Below, piece by piece: positions 44,431-56,648 of a stretch of 64,000 nt of DNA. How positions within the stretch are numbered: position 1 is the stretch's first letter; each line of letters starts with the position of its first letter. The DNA is from Talaromyces rugulosus (Eukaryota > Ascomycota > Eurotiomycetes > Eurotiales > Trichocomaceae). The translations under genes were made by a program, and so were the position numbers. Below the pieces are notes generated by a model. That model was given only the letters and a program-made list of their open reading frames with translations. It was not told the origin of the DNA and did not search any database. The DNA is taken from NCBI RefSeq assembly GCF_013368755.1, contig NC_049563.1, positions 4,712,001 to 4,776,000 on the forward strand, given 5' to 3'.

Positions 44431-45199
44431 GATGATGATTTGTTCTTGTCCGTTTTAAATTAGAGAGAGACAAGAGTTGAATATTATAAGAAAAAAACAA
44501 TCCCTGGGACTGTTCAAAAAAACAACAAAAGACAAAAAAGCGTGGTTTGATATACGGAGGGAGGATGTTTTGTTGCAAGTGATGAAATTTTGTGAAAAGG
44601 AGATGTTTTTGTTTGTTCCCCGCCGTCGCTCGCTCGTTCGCCGCCCTAAGCAGCAGGCAAAAAAAAAAGTGGGCGGGGGCGCTTGACTTGGCCCTGGGTG
44701 TTTTTTTTTTTTTTTTCCCTTCCATGCTTTTAAACTTTGTTTCTGCCCCTCGCGTCTTGGATCTATTATTCCGAGCTTTACCACGTACTACGTACTGCTT
44801 ACTACTGCATGACTACTACCTGTGCAGTGCTGCTACTAGTAAAGATAAATCTATGCATTCATCGTATACAACACTCGACAAGCAGTACGTCGTTCACATA
44901 ATCATTACACATCCTGTTTGGGGGTCATACTTGGTTCTGTAGTCCAGTCCCATTTCTGACACCCACTACAAAAAGAAGAAAAGGAATTAGAAAATAATAA
45001 CAACAAAAACAAAAAAGTAAAAGCGTAAAAACGATACAAAGTGGAGACACGCCTGCTGTCCATTCAGAAAACCTATCCTTAGCCATAGCCATTCATCCCT
45101 CATTAGAGCAAAGTAAACCACGACAAAACACAAACCACAAACAAGGGAAAAAAAAGAAATACCAAAGCCATTTCGCCACATACACCAACGAAATCAATT
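44431..45199. other. Gap between RanBP1 and the 842-aa gene
   Basis: A- and T-rich, with a T run near 44700. It contains the RanBP1 promoter. No gene. Confidence 0.5.
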
Positions 45200-47728
45200 C
45201 TACTTGCGCCTATTATGTGCCTTGGCACACGTGCGTCTGCTGTTCTGCCCTACAAGCCTCTTCGCCAGCCTCTGAGCCCGGCTCAGGGAAGCCGTAGGCT
45301 TCATTTCCCGGAGGCGGTCATTGAGACATTCCATATTCTGTGGACGCGGATAAAGAGAAACAACAAGACTCTTGTACATCTCCCGGGCTTCCGTGGTCAG
45401 CACCCGGCTCTGTTGTTGTAGCCTGTCCACAGCCACCGAAGCTGCACCGAGTCGTTGCATGGCATTGCGCGCAACAACATTGCCGAGTTGCTTTGACCGG
45501 GCTATGATCGCATCCCCGCTTTCCCAGAGCCGTGTAGAGCCGCGACGGAAGGACTCATCTTGTCCAAGAGAATGCGACTTTTTGACCACATCGCCCACCC
45601 ATACCTGGACATCCGTGGTAAACCGAGAGTAAATATCGGTAAGCCCAGTCTGGGCATGAACAAGATCCCGTCGAATCTGAGAGGACAGAGCTTGTGCAGC
45701 TCGCTTCCAATTCTCCATCTTCAACCATGGAGTACCAAAGTCCAGCTCTAAAGTGTGTAGCTTTGCACGCCGCGCCCTCATAGAAACGGTCAAGTTGACC
45801 AGTCCATAGGCGTCCTCGCGGTTGAGTCGAAGTGTGTACACTCCGTCAAATATTTTGGAAAGCTCAAAGGGAAGCGGTTCCCCATCACGTACCACGAAGG
45901 CATCGAACTTACTTTGCTTCGCCCCCAGAGGCAGCTTAATGACAACATGACAGTCCCCAACAATTTGAAACTGAAATTCATCTGCTGTGGAATCTGAAAG
46001 CAGACTTGACACTTCAGTAAGGTCCTTCGCCATTGAGATTGAGAGCGAGTCAATCCGGTGGGGGGTTTTCAATGCCACCGACGTCGTCCCCGTTAAACTC
46101 GTGGACGAGATAATTTCCGCAGTCATGGTTGTGGTTGGCGTAAGGCTACTCATATTAGATATGGCAGAACCAGGGAAGTACTGCACGCAAAGAAATGACA
46201 GAGTATAGCCTAGCCAGACAGCAAGAATGATACCTATAGCCGACACCGCAAGACGCAAGTAAAGCGCAAAGTCTTGAGCACGCCCCGCATAAGGGGAAAA
46301 TATATTCATTGTCGGATACTTTTCGCTGTCGTAAAAGACCTTGGTAGTTTCAGGGGTCACGGGCGAGGGCGGTACGGGAATCATCGTTGGCTTCGGGTAC
46401 AAAGCAGAAAGAGACGCGAGATGCCGGTTGAGTTGACTGGGAGTGATCGACTCGAACGTCTTGACGTCAATGGGATAGCGTCTCAAAAGGACCATGTCTC
46501 CTGTGAGGGGACGACGAGATTCTAGACGCATGTGTAGACTGTGATAATCAAGAGTGAAGAGGTGCTGGCCAGGCTTTTTCCAGAGCGGTTCCTCTGAGAT
46601 GACCATAACCGGGATTCCGTGAGTCTTCATGAACGTGTGAGCCAGCGTCCATGTCCGAATAGCTGCTTCACTGTCACGATCAGAAACGAAGAAGACGGAA
46701 AGATCTGGCAGGCTCCAATCAGCCTCTGATTCAATCTGGTGCTCCGACCCAGTCCAGGAAGAAGTGCACGATGGTCGGTTCTTGAATTTCAATGTTATAT
46801 TGTTGGGCTTGACAGAGGAAGCCGATACACACTCGTCAACGATCAGTTGAACATGGATAGGAAGAAGCTCAGCATAGTTTGGTGTAGCCCCAACTCCAAA
46901 CGAAGTGGGGACAACATGATACCGCGAAGATTCTGTAGAGCTAGTCAGGCTACCGGTAGAGCTCGATACCAATACGTCACCAATCTTGTCAAGAATGATG
47001 TTTCGGAAGTCTGGGTTTCCGACGTAGAGAACCCGAAAGGGCTTGTCCAAGGCCAATCCCTCCTTCGTCATGGTTTGCTGGAGAGTGATGGCTAGGTCGC
47101 TGTGATGTAATGACTTTGGAATATTTGCCTTTATGGCCGCGGCCTCTTCCTTGCTGAGGATATGGACAAGGTGCTTCAGTTCAACCCGCTCCATTTCAGG
47201 CCACTGCTCAGGCTCAATAAACTCGATGGACTCGGATGTCTGCAGTAAACTGGCCTTGGGCGTGTCATCTACAGCATCGTCGTCATGAGTAAAAAATGGA
47301 CGTGGTGGATCTGACAACACACTCTCTTTATCCCCATACTCCTCCTCTTCGTCGTCATCGTCCTCCTCCTCCTCCTCATCATCTTCTTCATCAACAAAGT
47401 TTTCCTCCTCGTCATCGTATGTTGTACCGTCAAGGCTGGCGACATCGTCGGGGCCGCTCTGACCGATTAGAGAGGCGTTGTCGGTTTGTTCGGATCGAGC
47501 GTCATCTTCAGAGTGCGTATCTGAGGTGCTGAGTGTTGCCCAGCTCTCGCTCAGAGAACTGGGTGGCCGTGCAGGTTGAGCGTCTCCACCTGGCATGGCT
47601 AGTCGAGACTGGGATAGCAGCTCTTCGACAGACTGGCCGATCGATGGGAAGGTTGGATATTGGAGTCTAGGGGCCGTATTGGAGTCGCTGGCACTGCTGT
47701 GCTCGGCTGACACTGGGCGAATAGCCAT
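45200..47728 (-). CDS. Large single-pass membrane protein of unknown function
   Basis: An 842-codon single exon. Residues 1-170 are disordered, with an acidic tract (EEEEEDDDDEEEEYGDK). Residues 180-480 form a folded region with alternating strands: LDKPFRVLYVGNPDFRNIIL looks like the start of a nucleotide-binding or Rossmann-like fold, and PDLSVFFVSDRDSEAAIR is a second strand-helix unit. A transmembrane helix lies near residues 505-530 (LRLAVSAIGIILAVWLGYTL). The remaining 310 residues are predicted lumenal or cytosolic with long helices, ending in a very basic Arg/Lys tail. No catalytic motif (for example a P-loop) was found. No known family could be assigned; it may be a conserved Eurotiales protein. 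Confidence 0.75.
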   Translation of the reverse strand: MAIRPVSAEHSSASDSNTAPRLQYPTFPSIGQSVEELLSQSRLAMPGGDAQPARPPSSLSESWATLSTSDTHSEDDARSEQTDNASLIGQSGPDDVASLDGTTYDDEEENFVDEEDDEEEEEDDDDEEEEYGDKESVLSDPPRPFFTHDDDAVDDTPKASLLQTSESIEFIEPEQWPEMERVELKHLVHILSKEEAAAIKANIPKSLHHSDLAITLQQTMTKEGLALDKPFRVLYVGNPDFRNIILDKIGDVLVSSSTGSLTSSTESSRYHVVPTSFGVGATPNYAELLPIHVQLIVDECVSASSVKPNNITLKFKNRPSCTSSWTGSEHQIESEADWSLPDLSVFFVSDRDSEAAIRTWTLAHTFMKTHGIPVMVISEEPLWKKPGQHLFTLDYHSLHMRLESRRPLTGDMVLLRRYPIDVKTFESITPSQLNRHLASLSALYPKPTMIPVPPSPVTPETTKVFYDSEKYPTMNIFSPYAGRAQDFALYLRLAVSAIGIILAVWLGYTLSFLCVQYFPGSAISNMSSLTPTTTMTAEIISSTSLTGTTSVALKTPHRIDSLSISMAKDLTEVSSLLSDSTADEFQFQIVGDCHVVIKLPLGAKQSKFDAFVVRDGEPLPFELSKIFDGVYTLRLNREDAYGLVNLTVSMRARRAKLHTLELDFGTPWLKMENWKRAAQALSSQIRRDLVHAQTGLTDIYSRFTTDVQVWVGDVVKKSHSLGQDESFRRGSTRLWESGDAIIARSKQLGNVVARNAMQRLGAASVAVDRLQQQSRVLTTEAREMYKSLVVSLYPRPQNMECLNDRLREMKPTASLSRAQRLAKRLVGQNSRRTCAKAHNRRK

Positions 47729-49009
47729 GATGTTAATACCGGACTCACTGGATCATGAGAGATTATGGAAGGTAGAGGAAGTAGACAAGGAGCGGGGTCT
47801 AATTTTAAAAACAACAGTGAGACAGAAGTAGAGATGATGGTAAGACGGAGAGTTTTGCGTTTGCAGGAAATCTTCGCCACGACACAAACAGACGGCGTTT
47901 CAAAAACTAAAAACGAGGACAGAAAGGGAGACTGTACATGTTTCCACTAACTTGCTTGTCTGCCTGGGATAAGCTAAGGAACCGGGCGTTGATGGAGGGG
48001 GCCCGGTATTCTGGCCGGGTGCCCAATGACGGTGTTAGAGGGTATGCTTGACCACGCGGGGCGGACGACCGTCTGAGGGCAAGGTGGACGCCGATCGGAG
48101 AACCAGGAAGTTGCAGCTGGTTTTTGTTTGTTTTTGGTTTCGATGAACCAAGTAGGGTCGTCTCGTTGTTGAGGCACCCAGAGTGAGGAAGACGTGGATG
48201 GTGCTGATGATGGGCGAGACAGAAAGTGATAGTGAAAGGAGGCGGCTGTTTACAATGATGACGGCGTGAGCTGGAGGACGTGGGCGGATGTATGCGGGGC
48301 ACATGACGAGGTACAGGACGGACGACAGGCTGGCCAACGAGAGCGCACGGCCGAAGACGTGCCTTGATGATTGCGCTGCAGCTGCGACTTGCTTTATAGA
48401 GCTATTCTGGCCATATATTATCTTGAATTTAATTCCTAAACCAGCCACCTCACAGCCTATTTCCTCTAGAATCACAGCGACGGAGCTCTCTATCTAGTAT
48501 CAGCAACGCTGCGATAACAAACGGCTCGACGGGTGCCTATCAGCCGCTAGTCCAGAAAAGGATTAGCGGCTGTCCTGAGACCCCCCACTTGCGAAGAGTC
48601 ACAGGCATCACCTGAGCATCATCTACCGACACAGTAAGCACTGCACCTCTTCTCTAGATAATCAAACGACTACCTGGTCTTTTTATTAGAAAAAAAATAC
48701 GTGGTCACCACCACCGGCGACAGATCGCAGCACAGGGGCATCTTTTATGTAAGCCGCGGAGTACTGGCCGACATTGCCGAAGTGGGTCTCGTTTAGAATG
48801 CGCTATCCTGTGTATGGACTAGCCCGGAACAATGGCGTGCTCCACTGCAGCCCGTCCATACTGTGTGCTATGAAGTATACGCCACAAGGAGAAAAAATGT
48901 TTCATTTTTGTTACCGTATCCAGGCAATTTTCTCAGAAATTCAGCTGTCCAATTTGTTTTATTTACTATGGCATTGGCTGTCTCCAGACTCGGCTCAAGT
49001 CTTGCTAGG
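47729..49009. other. Intergenic region with a perfect inverted repeat
   Basis: 1.3 kb between the promoter side of the membrane-protein gene and the 3' end of the esterase. It contains the inverted repeat at 48541-48572. Frames on the minus strand near 48000-48450 are composition artefacts of a C/T-rich leader. Confidence 0.5.
48541..48572. repeat. Perfect 9-bp inverted repeat
   Basis: CAGCCGCTA and its exact complement TAGCGGCTG, separated by 14 bp. It could form a stem-loop or bind a dimeric regulator, including a Zn2Cys6 factor, which often sees inverted CGG/CCG triplets (the arms contain CCG and CGG). Confidence 0.6.
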
Positions 49010-50011
49010 TCAAGTAAAGCCAAACCATGCCATGTCCTGGGTTCCGGAAATAGGCACTGTATGTCCGACTCCAGTACCGTATATCCCCTGGAGGTCAGCC
49101 CCCCAATTCGTGGTCGTGTAATCTGCCTGGGGCTCATTGTTTTCGACCGTCTGGGGAGAGTCATAGTCGTACCCAAAAACGCCCGCCCACTGTTTACACG
49201 TCTCATTGTAGTTCTCCGGATAAAGAGTGGTGTCGATACTACCATGGTAGATTTGCATCTTGGGCCGCGACCCGTTGTATCCAGGATACATGTCTTCAGC
49301 AATTGTAGCCCAGGCCTGCGGTGTTGCAATGACTTGGCCCTGGGCACAACTGCTGTTCCACCCATCGACTTGGTTGGTGGACGAGACGAAGCAACCAGCT
49401 GGGACTCCAGAGTAGACGGTGGCTGCGGCGAACAGTTCAGGGTAGGTAGCCGCCATGACGTTCTGTGTAGACACAGTTAGATACCAGGGAATAATTCGAC
49501 AGAGAGACGGTTACCGTCATCATTGCTCCAGAGCTAGAACCCGTCACAAAGACCTTGGATGCATCCGCATTATACTGTTCAATTGTCCAGGTGACCATGT
49601 TGGCAATCGAGTTGCTGTCACCTCCACCATCATGAGTCAGAGTAGCTTCCGAGCTCACATCCCAGCAGGTACCGCTGTATGGGCTGCTTGGGTAGATGGT
49701 AATGAAACCATATTCCTCTCCCAACTGGGCATAGGGGGAATTGGAATAGTACCCCTCTCCGGTTCCAGTACCTATAATTATTTTCATGATAAGCATGCCT
49801 GAGGCCTTCTTTTCAGATTGCGCTTCTCACAGTAGTGGATAGCCACGATGATTCCCGGGCTCGTTGCCAAATTCTGAGGCACATAGATGTAGAATCCAAC
49901 ACCAGCCGGGTTTGACCCAAAGTCAGTGACTTGAGATAGGGTCCCTGGTGTAACATCTGCTCTGGTCAGAGCAAAGCCTGCCGCGGCAAGTAGAATGGGA
50001 GTAATATGCAT
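49010..50011 (-). CDS. axeA: Secreted acetyl xylan esterase (CE1 family)
   Basis: A 296-aa secreted esterase that removes acetyl groups from xylan. It has a signal peptide (about residues 1-18) and an N-terminal strand region with VGFYIYVPQNLA. The nucleophile elbow GSSSG is at residues 138-142 (Ser140). A late Asp in YHGSIDTTLYPEN and a His in GTGVGHTVP complete the triad. Three exons (50011-49831, 49771-49515, 49462-49010) keep phase and restore IHYCTGTGEGYY. The protein stops right after the catalytic domain, so it has no cellulose-binding module. Asn-x-Ser/Thr sites suit secretion. Carbon-source control is likely (see the CreA-type sites upstream). Confidence 0.92.
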
Positions 50012-50131
50012 GGCTCAATGCCTTTTCGCAAAATCAATTTAGTTGTGTATTTCGCCTGCCAAACGATAGTCAGTCGCTGGCCCTTTTATAAATGGCCACC
50101 GGATATAATGCTTCATTTATAAGAAACATTA

Positions 50132-50137
50132 GCGGGG
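50132..50137. promoter_or_regulatory. Candidate CreA site (GCGGGG)
   Basis: Fits the CreA consensus SYGGRG, about 120 bp upstream of the esterase start. Short motif, so weak on its own. Confidence 0.35.
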
Positions 50138-50195
50138 GAAGTGTTGCCCTGTTTCATGTAGTTTATCCGTTACAAGCGGTAAATCAGCTACGCTT

Positions 50196-50201
50196 CCCCG
50201 G
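50196..50201. promoter_or_regulatory. Candidate CreA site (CCCCGG, minus strand CCGGGG)
   Basis: Second match to SYGGRG, about 60 bp from the first. CreA usually needs two close sites, which raises its value slightly. Confidence 0.35.
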
Positions 50202-51710
50202 ATTTTGCCAGGGAGTGATTAAAAGCGGCTTATCTTGAAGACGCATCCGCGGAGTATCGCCGCTTTTTTAAAGGCCCAACCATCGCTTTTTACTCCACAG
50301 CCCAGGGGAAGTATCCCCCATCCGGTTAAATGCCATCGAAAGCTCCTATTTGAGGAAGATTTGATCACACGTGACCAACCAACACTTATCGACGATCAAA
50401 CGGCCGGGCCGGCAGCGGCCTCGTAGGTCTCTAAGACTCTAACGCGACGCTTTGGTGTCATGTTTATTACACTAGCCCACACCATGGAGAGGGGTTCCGC
50501 TGGCCCGATGGCTATGAAGATGAAAGCAGCCTGAATTTGGCGAGACTCGCGCCTTGGTTGCAACTGTATGGAGTATGGAGTACACAGTAGGATGTATCTA
50601 TTGATAGATAGTCGTGCTATTTCGAGTCGATTAGCAACCAACGGCAATGTTTCAAAGGAGCCACCAATAATTGCTCGGCAACGGCCAATTCAATCGCAAC
50701 TTCGGTGATTCCACCGAATCAAACAGGTTCGGCTACGAGGGCCCGAGTGAAGCGAGGCATGCCGAGACGGCAGAAATTCGAGAAAGAGTGGGTGGGCGCT
50801 AAATTTAGCCTGAGGACACGTGCGTCATGAGTGAACCTGGAGGTCTGACTCTGAACTTTGAAGAAAGGGAATCGCATCGGCGTTGGCTCTAGAGTCTAGG
50901 CATGCGCCGGGCGTGTTAGCGGGCCCCGTAAGTCGGCTTGGTCGCCAGCGCGCAGAGCCCGGAGAAAAGCGAAAGCGTATGGTATGGCTGGCAAGCAGAT
51001 ACGAAGAGTCTGCAGGTGCCAGCTGGTGAACGGCATTTTTGAGAGACATCGCTGAGCTGAATATTAAATGAGGGTTGGGAGAAAAGACGAAGAGAAGAGG
51101 AGATGCAAACAACAGCACAAAAGGGGCAGGAGCCAACCCTGTCAGCCGCGTGGGAACTGGGAAGGCGCGCGCGCGATCCGAGTGGGCTTCAGCTGATCTC
51201 CTGTACAGCTCTCTCGCACACTCCTCCACTCTCAGCTCTCTCTCGCCCTCCATTCTTCGTCCTGGCTAGCTGGTAATTCGCTCAGCTCCAGTCGGCCATG
51301 GCATTACGGGATGTGAGAGGTCGTGCTGTTTTTCAGCCCTCATTTTTTTGGCCGAGTCTAGTCGAGGGACGGGCCTTCAAGGTGGGTATTGCCGGCGCAT
51401 CCCAAGGACCTGGAGTCAATTGAGCTAATTTAGACTGCCATCAGTTAGTTCTACTGTTTGGGTTAAGGGATATTCGATTATTATTATTATCATATATTTA
51501 CCTCGTCCTCTTCCCCACCAACTCGTGTCTCGTATCGCAACTTGATTCTCCTGCTGCAATCCTTCCCCGCATTGTTTTTCCAAATCGTAGGCAGGGTAAA
51601 CAAACATCGCATAGCTCGAATCGCTCGCTCCAGGTACTTCGCAATTTTCAACAGTCGCTGTTCAGCGCGCCAGTGACAGAACGTGCGACAAGCGCAACAT
51701 AATAACAACC
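50202..51710. other. Divergent region between esterase and calpain genes
   Basis: 1.5 kb with promoter-like composition toward the plus strand (C/T-rich from 51180 to 51260) and no credible gene. Confidence 0.5.
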
Positions 51711-54450
51711 ATGGACTACGAAGATGAGCAGGACATGGCAGCATCGCGCTCGGGCAGCAGAACCCCTCGCAACCACAGACCCGTTCCAAAACAGGCGCCA
51801 CAGCAGACTGTCAACCAATTCTGGGATCGCTTCAATACCAAATATCCCGGCAAGGTCTTTACTGTGCTTCCCGACAACCCATATGCTCGGAGCAAAGCCG
51901 CGCAAAAACCAAAGGGCGTTGTCCAGGGTTCCGCCGCCGTCAAATCATATGAGGAGGCCAGAAATGAATGCGAACTGGCCGTCCGTCGCATAGTCAAAGA
52001 GTGCGAGCACATCAATCAAAAGTACACCGATCCCCATTTTGATCTTGAATTCGACTTGAAGACCGGGAAAAGAAATTGCTTAGATGGGTTAAGAGGGCGC
52101 AATCAGGAAATGCTGCCGAGGGGCGTTAAAAGAGTGACAGTATGTTTGACTTGGTCCTATTCTTGTTCAAACAAGTAACTAACACGTCTACTTAAGGACA
52201 TATTTGAAAACCCCCAATTTTTCATCAATGGCCCCACCCCAGGCGACGTTCGTCAAGGACGAGATGGGGATTGTTGGCTCATGGCGGCTCTGTGCACAAT
52301 GGGCAACAAAGAAGATATTATCAATCGAATCTGCGTCGCCCAAGATGAAAAAGTCGGGGTATACGGCTTCGTATTTTACAGAGGTTAGTTTTTCTTATGA
52401 ATGAAGTCCAAAAAACGGCGGTTGGCTAAGATCTTAAAAGACGGCGAATGGCAGCACTGCATAGTCGACGACAAGCTGTATCTTCGAGCTGCAGACTATG
52501 ACGAGTCCATCGACGAACGTCCTGTTTGGGACGACATCAGTCGCAAGGATACCGAGGAGGAGTACCGCAAGGCCTGGCAGACAGGATCCCGAGCCCTGTA
52601 TTTTGCGCAATGTTCGGATGATAATGAGACGTGGCTGCCGTTGCTGGAAAAGGCATATGCTAAGGCACATGGTGACTATTCTGCGATTGAAGGCGGATTC
52701 GTCGGGTACGTAAACGTAACTGCATTTTCAAATGTTTAAACACAAGCTTTTTGCTGACAGGTTCACAGGGAAGCACTTGAGGATTTGACGGGTGGGGTGA
52801 CTTCCGAGATTCTGTCAACAAACATTCTCGACAAAGACAAGTTTTGGAGAGAAGAGTTGATGAATGTCAACAAGCAATTTCTCTTCGGGTGTGCTACAGG
52901 AATGTTTGCAAACTGGCTTGAGCCAAACTATCGAGGGCCACCAAGGGACCGAAAGGGTATCTCTGAGGGTCATTCCTATTCTATCATGGATGCCAAGGAG
53001 ATCAATGGAGTCAGGCTACTCCGCGTAAGGTAATAACATTCATTATACCTCGTGAGCCTTCCAAAGCTGACTAGCGTAGAAACCCTTGGGGCAAAAAGGA
53101 GTGGAGCGGAGCGTGGAGCGATGGTTCCGAACAATGGAGTGTAGAGTGGATGAAGTTATTAGGACATAAGTTTGGGAACGACGGGGTAAGAATTGGAGCC
53201 ACGGTTGCTTTCATTGGTCGGCCAACTAACCATCTATAGGTATTCTGGATTTCATATGACGACCTTCTCAAGAAGTACCAGCACTTTGACAGAACACGCT
53301 TGTTCGGTCCCGAATGGACAGTCACTCAACAGTGGACCAACCTCCATGTGCCGTGGTCGGCAGACTATCACAATACAAAGTTCGCCGTAGAGCTTACACA
53401 GAAAAGCCCTATTGTGGTAGTTCTATCTCAGGTCAGAAAAACTCAAAACATACAATCAAGCGCTATGCTGATAATTTCTAGCTCGACACTCGGTACTTCC
53501 GTGGCTTGGAGGGTGAATACGATTTCACTCTTCAGTTCCGGCTCGAAAAGGAAGGCGAGGAAGATTACATTGTTCGCAGCAGTACCACCTACATGATGTC
53601 TCGGTCTGTCAATACCGACATCACTTTGGATGCCGGACGGTACTCGATTTTGGTCAAAGTCACAGCTTACCGCCGCAAAGCCACCACTAACCCGGAAAAT
53701 GTTGTTGAACAGCTCGCGTCATGCCGAAGGGAAAAGTTGGTTCAGATCGGCCTCTCGTACGACCTGGCCCATACCAAGGGGCTCGAAGTGGAAACAGACG
53801 AAGAAAAAATGCAACGAGAGGAGCGCGAAGAGCGACACCGGTTTGCTGAACGGACTAAATTGCGCGAACGAACTATTAAGAAACTACAACAGCAACATAT
53901 TCGCGAGAAAAAGATTATGGCCAGAAAGGAGAGGATGATGGAACAGGATCGGCTGAGGCAAGCGGCAGCCGCTAGTTATCATGCAGAGCCCCTTGAAGAG
54001 GATGATAGCACCTATGGTGACATAAAAACACCAAATGGCAATGGCTATGTCAATGGGAATGGAAATAGCGTCTCTCAATCGACGAGGAAAGCTCGCGTGC
54101 CGAGTCGGCCGCCTAGACCTAGCCTCAACATGAGCTTTTCCAGGCACGGGAATCGCGACGTTGCAGAACTTCTTCAAGATTTCGAATTCGACTCTGACAT
54201 CGATATGCCGCCTGAGGACTCTCCACGCGCCAGCAAACTACCGAGCCTCTCGGCCGAGTCGACATTTGGCGAAGGAGGCGAAGACCCATGGAATGCAGTA
54301 TGTGTGGTCGGACTCAAGGTGTTCTCCAAGGACCCGCAATTGAAGCTGCAAGTCGTGAAACCCGAAGGTGGCAATGGTGAAGCTCCGTTGGACCGTGACG
54401 ATCCCGCCATGTCGGCAACCTTGGAAAAGAGATCGTCCTGGCTCACATAG
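51711..54450 (+). CDS. Calpain-type cysteine protease
   Basis: An 802-aa protein with a CysPc domain. Catalytic residues are Cys169 in GRDGDCWLMAAL, His362 in SEGHSYSIMDA and Asn382 in RNPWGKKEW. Two C2-like/calpain D3 regions follow (about residues 440-560, with EGEYDFTLQF and YSILVKVTAYR). A coiled-coil linker (MQREEREERHRFAERTKLRE) and a disordered tail with a second short beta module come next. Seven exons (51711-52139, 52197-52383, 52441-52705, 52769-53029, 53080-53185, 53240-53431, 53482-54450) join in phase. There is no EF-hand. PalB, which acts in pH signalling, is a different calpain with MIT domains that are not seen here, so this is another fungal calpain. Substrate unknown. Confidence 0.9.
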
Positions 54451-55158
54451 GCATATTATTGTAGATTACAACATATGTATTAATTTCTTGATGTACTATA
54501 GTTTAAGGTGGGATTTTTGTATAACTTTTTGAATAATTCCAGAGCGTTTTCATGTGCAAGATCTTCCCCGCATTCGTACAAAATTGTTTTATGGATAGAC
54601 TAAATCTCACAGCGCGTTAACTAAGCCAATGCGACGGCGTCCCCCTTGAACATTAAAGCTCCAAGATCTGTAACAGCAAGCTTCTCTCGCCACGAAAAGC
54701 CATGAGCTATTACGTAGTACTGGAGATTCAAGAAGGGGCAACACGAGAGTGGAGATAACTAAGGTCCTGGTTGCGTATGTAGTTACCCCGCATTTCTCCA
54801 GTTCCCCCATCTAGTTCCTTGGATGAATGATGGCGATAGGCTGCAAATCTCAATAATTCGACCGCCGATCAACAAAAAAGCTCTCCGCAACTCGGTGGAA
54901 TCGAAGCTCTACCTGTTATATTATTGTGTCCAATTATTGCAGTTATGCCCTCAATCAAGCATCAATGAATGGCTTAATGCCCCCCGGGGGACCGGAAAGA
55001 CCCCCGCTCTACAGAAATGCAGTATAAATTAATCATACGCACTTTTGGGCATGTTTCTTTTGTTTTGAGAGAAAACTGAAAACTTCACTTGATAGAGCTC
55101 TGTTCCTTTCGTCATTTTATCACTTTCCGTCATTAGATTGTCATTTTTCAATATTACA
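54451..55158. other. Intergenic region upstream of the acetate transporter
   Basis: 3' flank of the calpain gene and promoter of the transporter. No gene. Confidence 0.5.
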
Positions 55159-56130
55159 ATGGATCAAATCCATACCTCCGACCCCGAGAATAGCACACCG
55201 TTGTCCAAAGAAAGTACAAGCCTTTCCTCCCACAATGACAGATATCACCTGGAATACGGCCCTTTGGCGCATGTCAATACTGCGCAGACCATCTTGCCTC
55301 CCTTTGCCGGAGAATTGCAACCAGGTCTGTTTAGACCGCCAACAGACCGCAAATTCGCCAACCCGGTCCCATTAGGCCTCGGGGGTTTCGCCCTGACAAC
55401 TTTTGTGGCTGGATTGATAAATCTCCAGGTTCGAGGGCTAACCGAGCCCAATATCGTCATTGGCGCTGCCTTTGCATATGGTGGTCTTGTCCAGCTATGC
55501 GCCGGGATGTGGTACGCAAATCTTATTTTACATGTACCCACCCCATGAATAATTGATCAATTCTGACAAATTATTTAGGGATATGGCCGCCGGAAACACA
55601 TTTGGTGCTACTGCTCTGTCCTCTTATGGCGGATTTTGGATCGCCTTTGGTATAATTTTCACTCCGGGCGGATTCGATATTCAGTCTCAGCTGGTCGAAG
55701 CCAACAATGGGTCGACGGATATGTATTACAACTCAATTGGGTTATTTTTCATGGTAAATATCTATCTTACTTAATATAGTGTGTGTATGTGTGTGTGTGT
55801 GTACAAGTACTAAAACCTCAAAAACAGGGCTGGTTCATATTCACATTCCTCCTCACATTATGCACCGTCAAATCCACCGTGGTGTTTTTCAGCCTCTTTG
55901 TGGCGGTGGATTTCGCCTTCTTGCTGATTGGCATTGGCTATCTCAGCCGCGATGCTATGAATGCGCCTAATACTCCCGTGCTCAAAACTGCAGGTGTGTT
56001 TCAGCTCATCGCCGCGTTTCTGGCATGGTGGGTGATGCTGGCTGGTATTGCGGATAGCTCGAATAGTTTCTTCCTGATTCCGGTTTTCCATTTCCCTTGG
56101 TCGGAGAAAGGGAGGGCTTCACGGGGGTAG
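55159..56130 (+). CDS. Acetate transporter of the GPR1/FUN34/YaaH (AceTr) family
   Basis: A 276-aa plasma-membrane carrier for acetate and other short monocarboxylates (Aspergillus AcpA group). The family signature occurs here as FANPVPLGLGGFALTTFV. Six membrane helices follow, including GAAFAYGGLVQLCAGMW, SSYGGFWIAFGIIF and a C-terminal helix pair. Three exons (55159-55511, 55579-55753, 55828-56130) splice in phase across the helices. The 60-residue N-terminus is polar and probably cytosolic. The start is the ATG at 55159. FacB-type control by acetate is usual for the family but was not shown here. Confidence 0.9.
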
Positions 56131-56648
56131 GAGAATAAGTATTTTTAAGATTTGAGAGTAGGTCTCGCCCTGTGGAGTATTTTGTTGAAGTTTCTATATA
56201 TATATATGAAGGATATAGAAATATAGCAGGTTAGAGATAAATTTTGATAAGACAGGTTTAAGTAAATAGTTCAATTCATTAGATTAATCAACTATGGAGC
56301 AAACGGTATGGCTCTAGAAATTTCGAGTTTGTTCGTCTGATAGATAGAAACGGAAGATCAGTTATGAAGCGAATATGAGACAAAAGCGAATTGGAGGCTG
56401 TGTGCATAAAAAAGAAAATACAAATATCGCTTGCCTGGGTTAGCTAAGATGGCCCTCTCAATCAAGAGTAAAGGTATCTAGTAAAAGGCAGAAGGAATGG
56501 AATCCAACAGAACACTCCGATAATACCGATGGACTCTACAAAAAAGCGTCCAACAGTAGTACTGCGGCCTAAGACCGCTTTCTAGGGAGCAACAGAGCGG
56601 GTGTCGAAAATAGCACATCTATTCGCCTCTGTTACTAACGTGGTGGTG
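56131..56648. other. Convergent gap
   Basis: 3' flanks of the acetate transporter and the MFS gene. AT-rich, no gene. Confidence 0.5.

Noticed and set aside
47907..48475. Minus-strand frames of 131 and 146 codons
   Set aside because: Composition-driven (C/T-rich leader, Ser/Arg/His/Pro-rich translation) and not consistent with a spliced gene.
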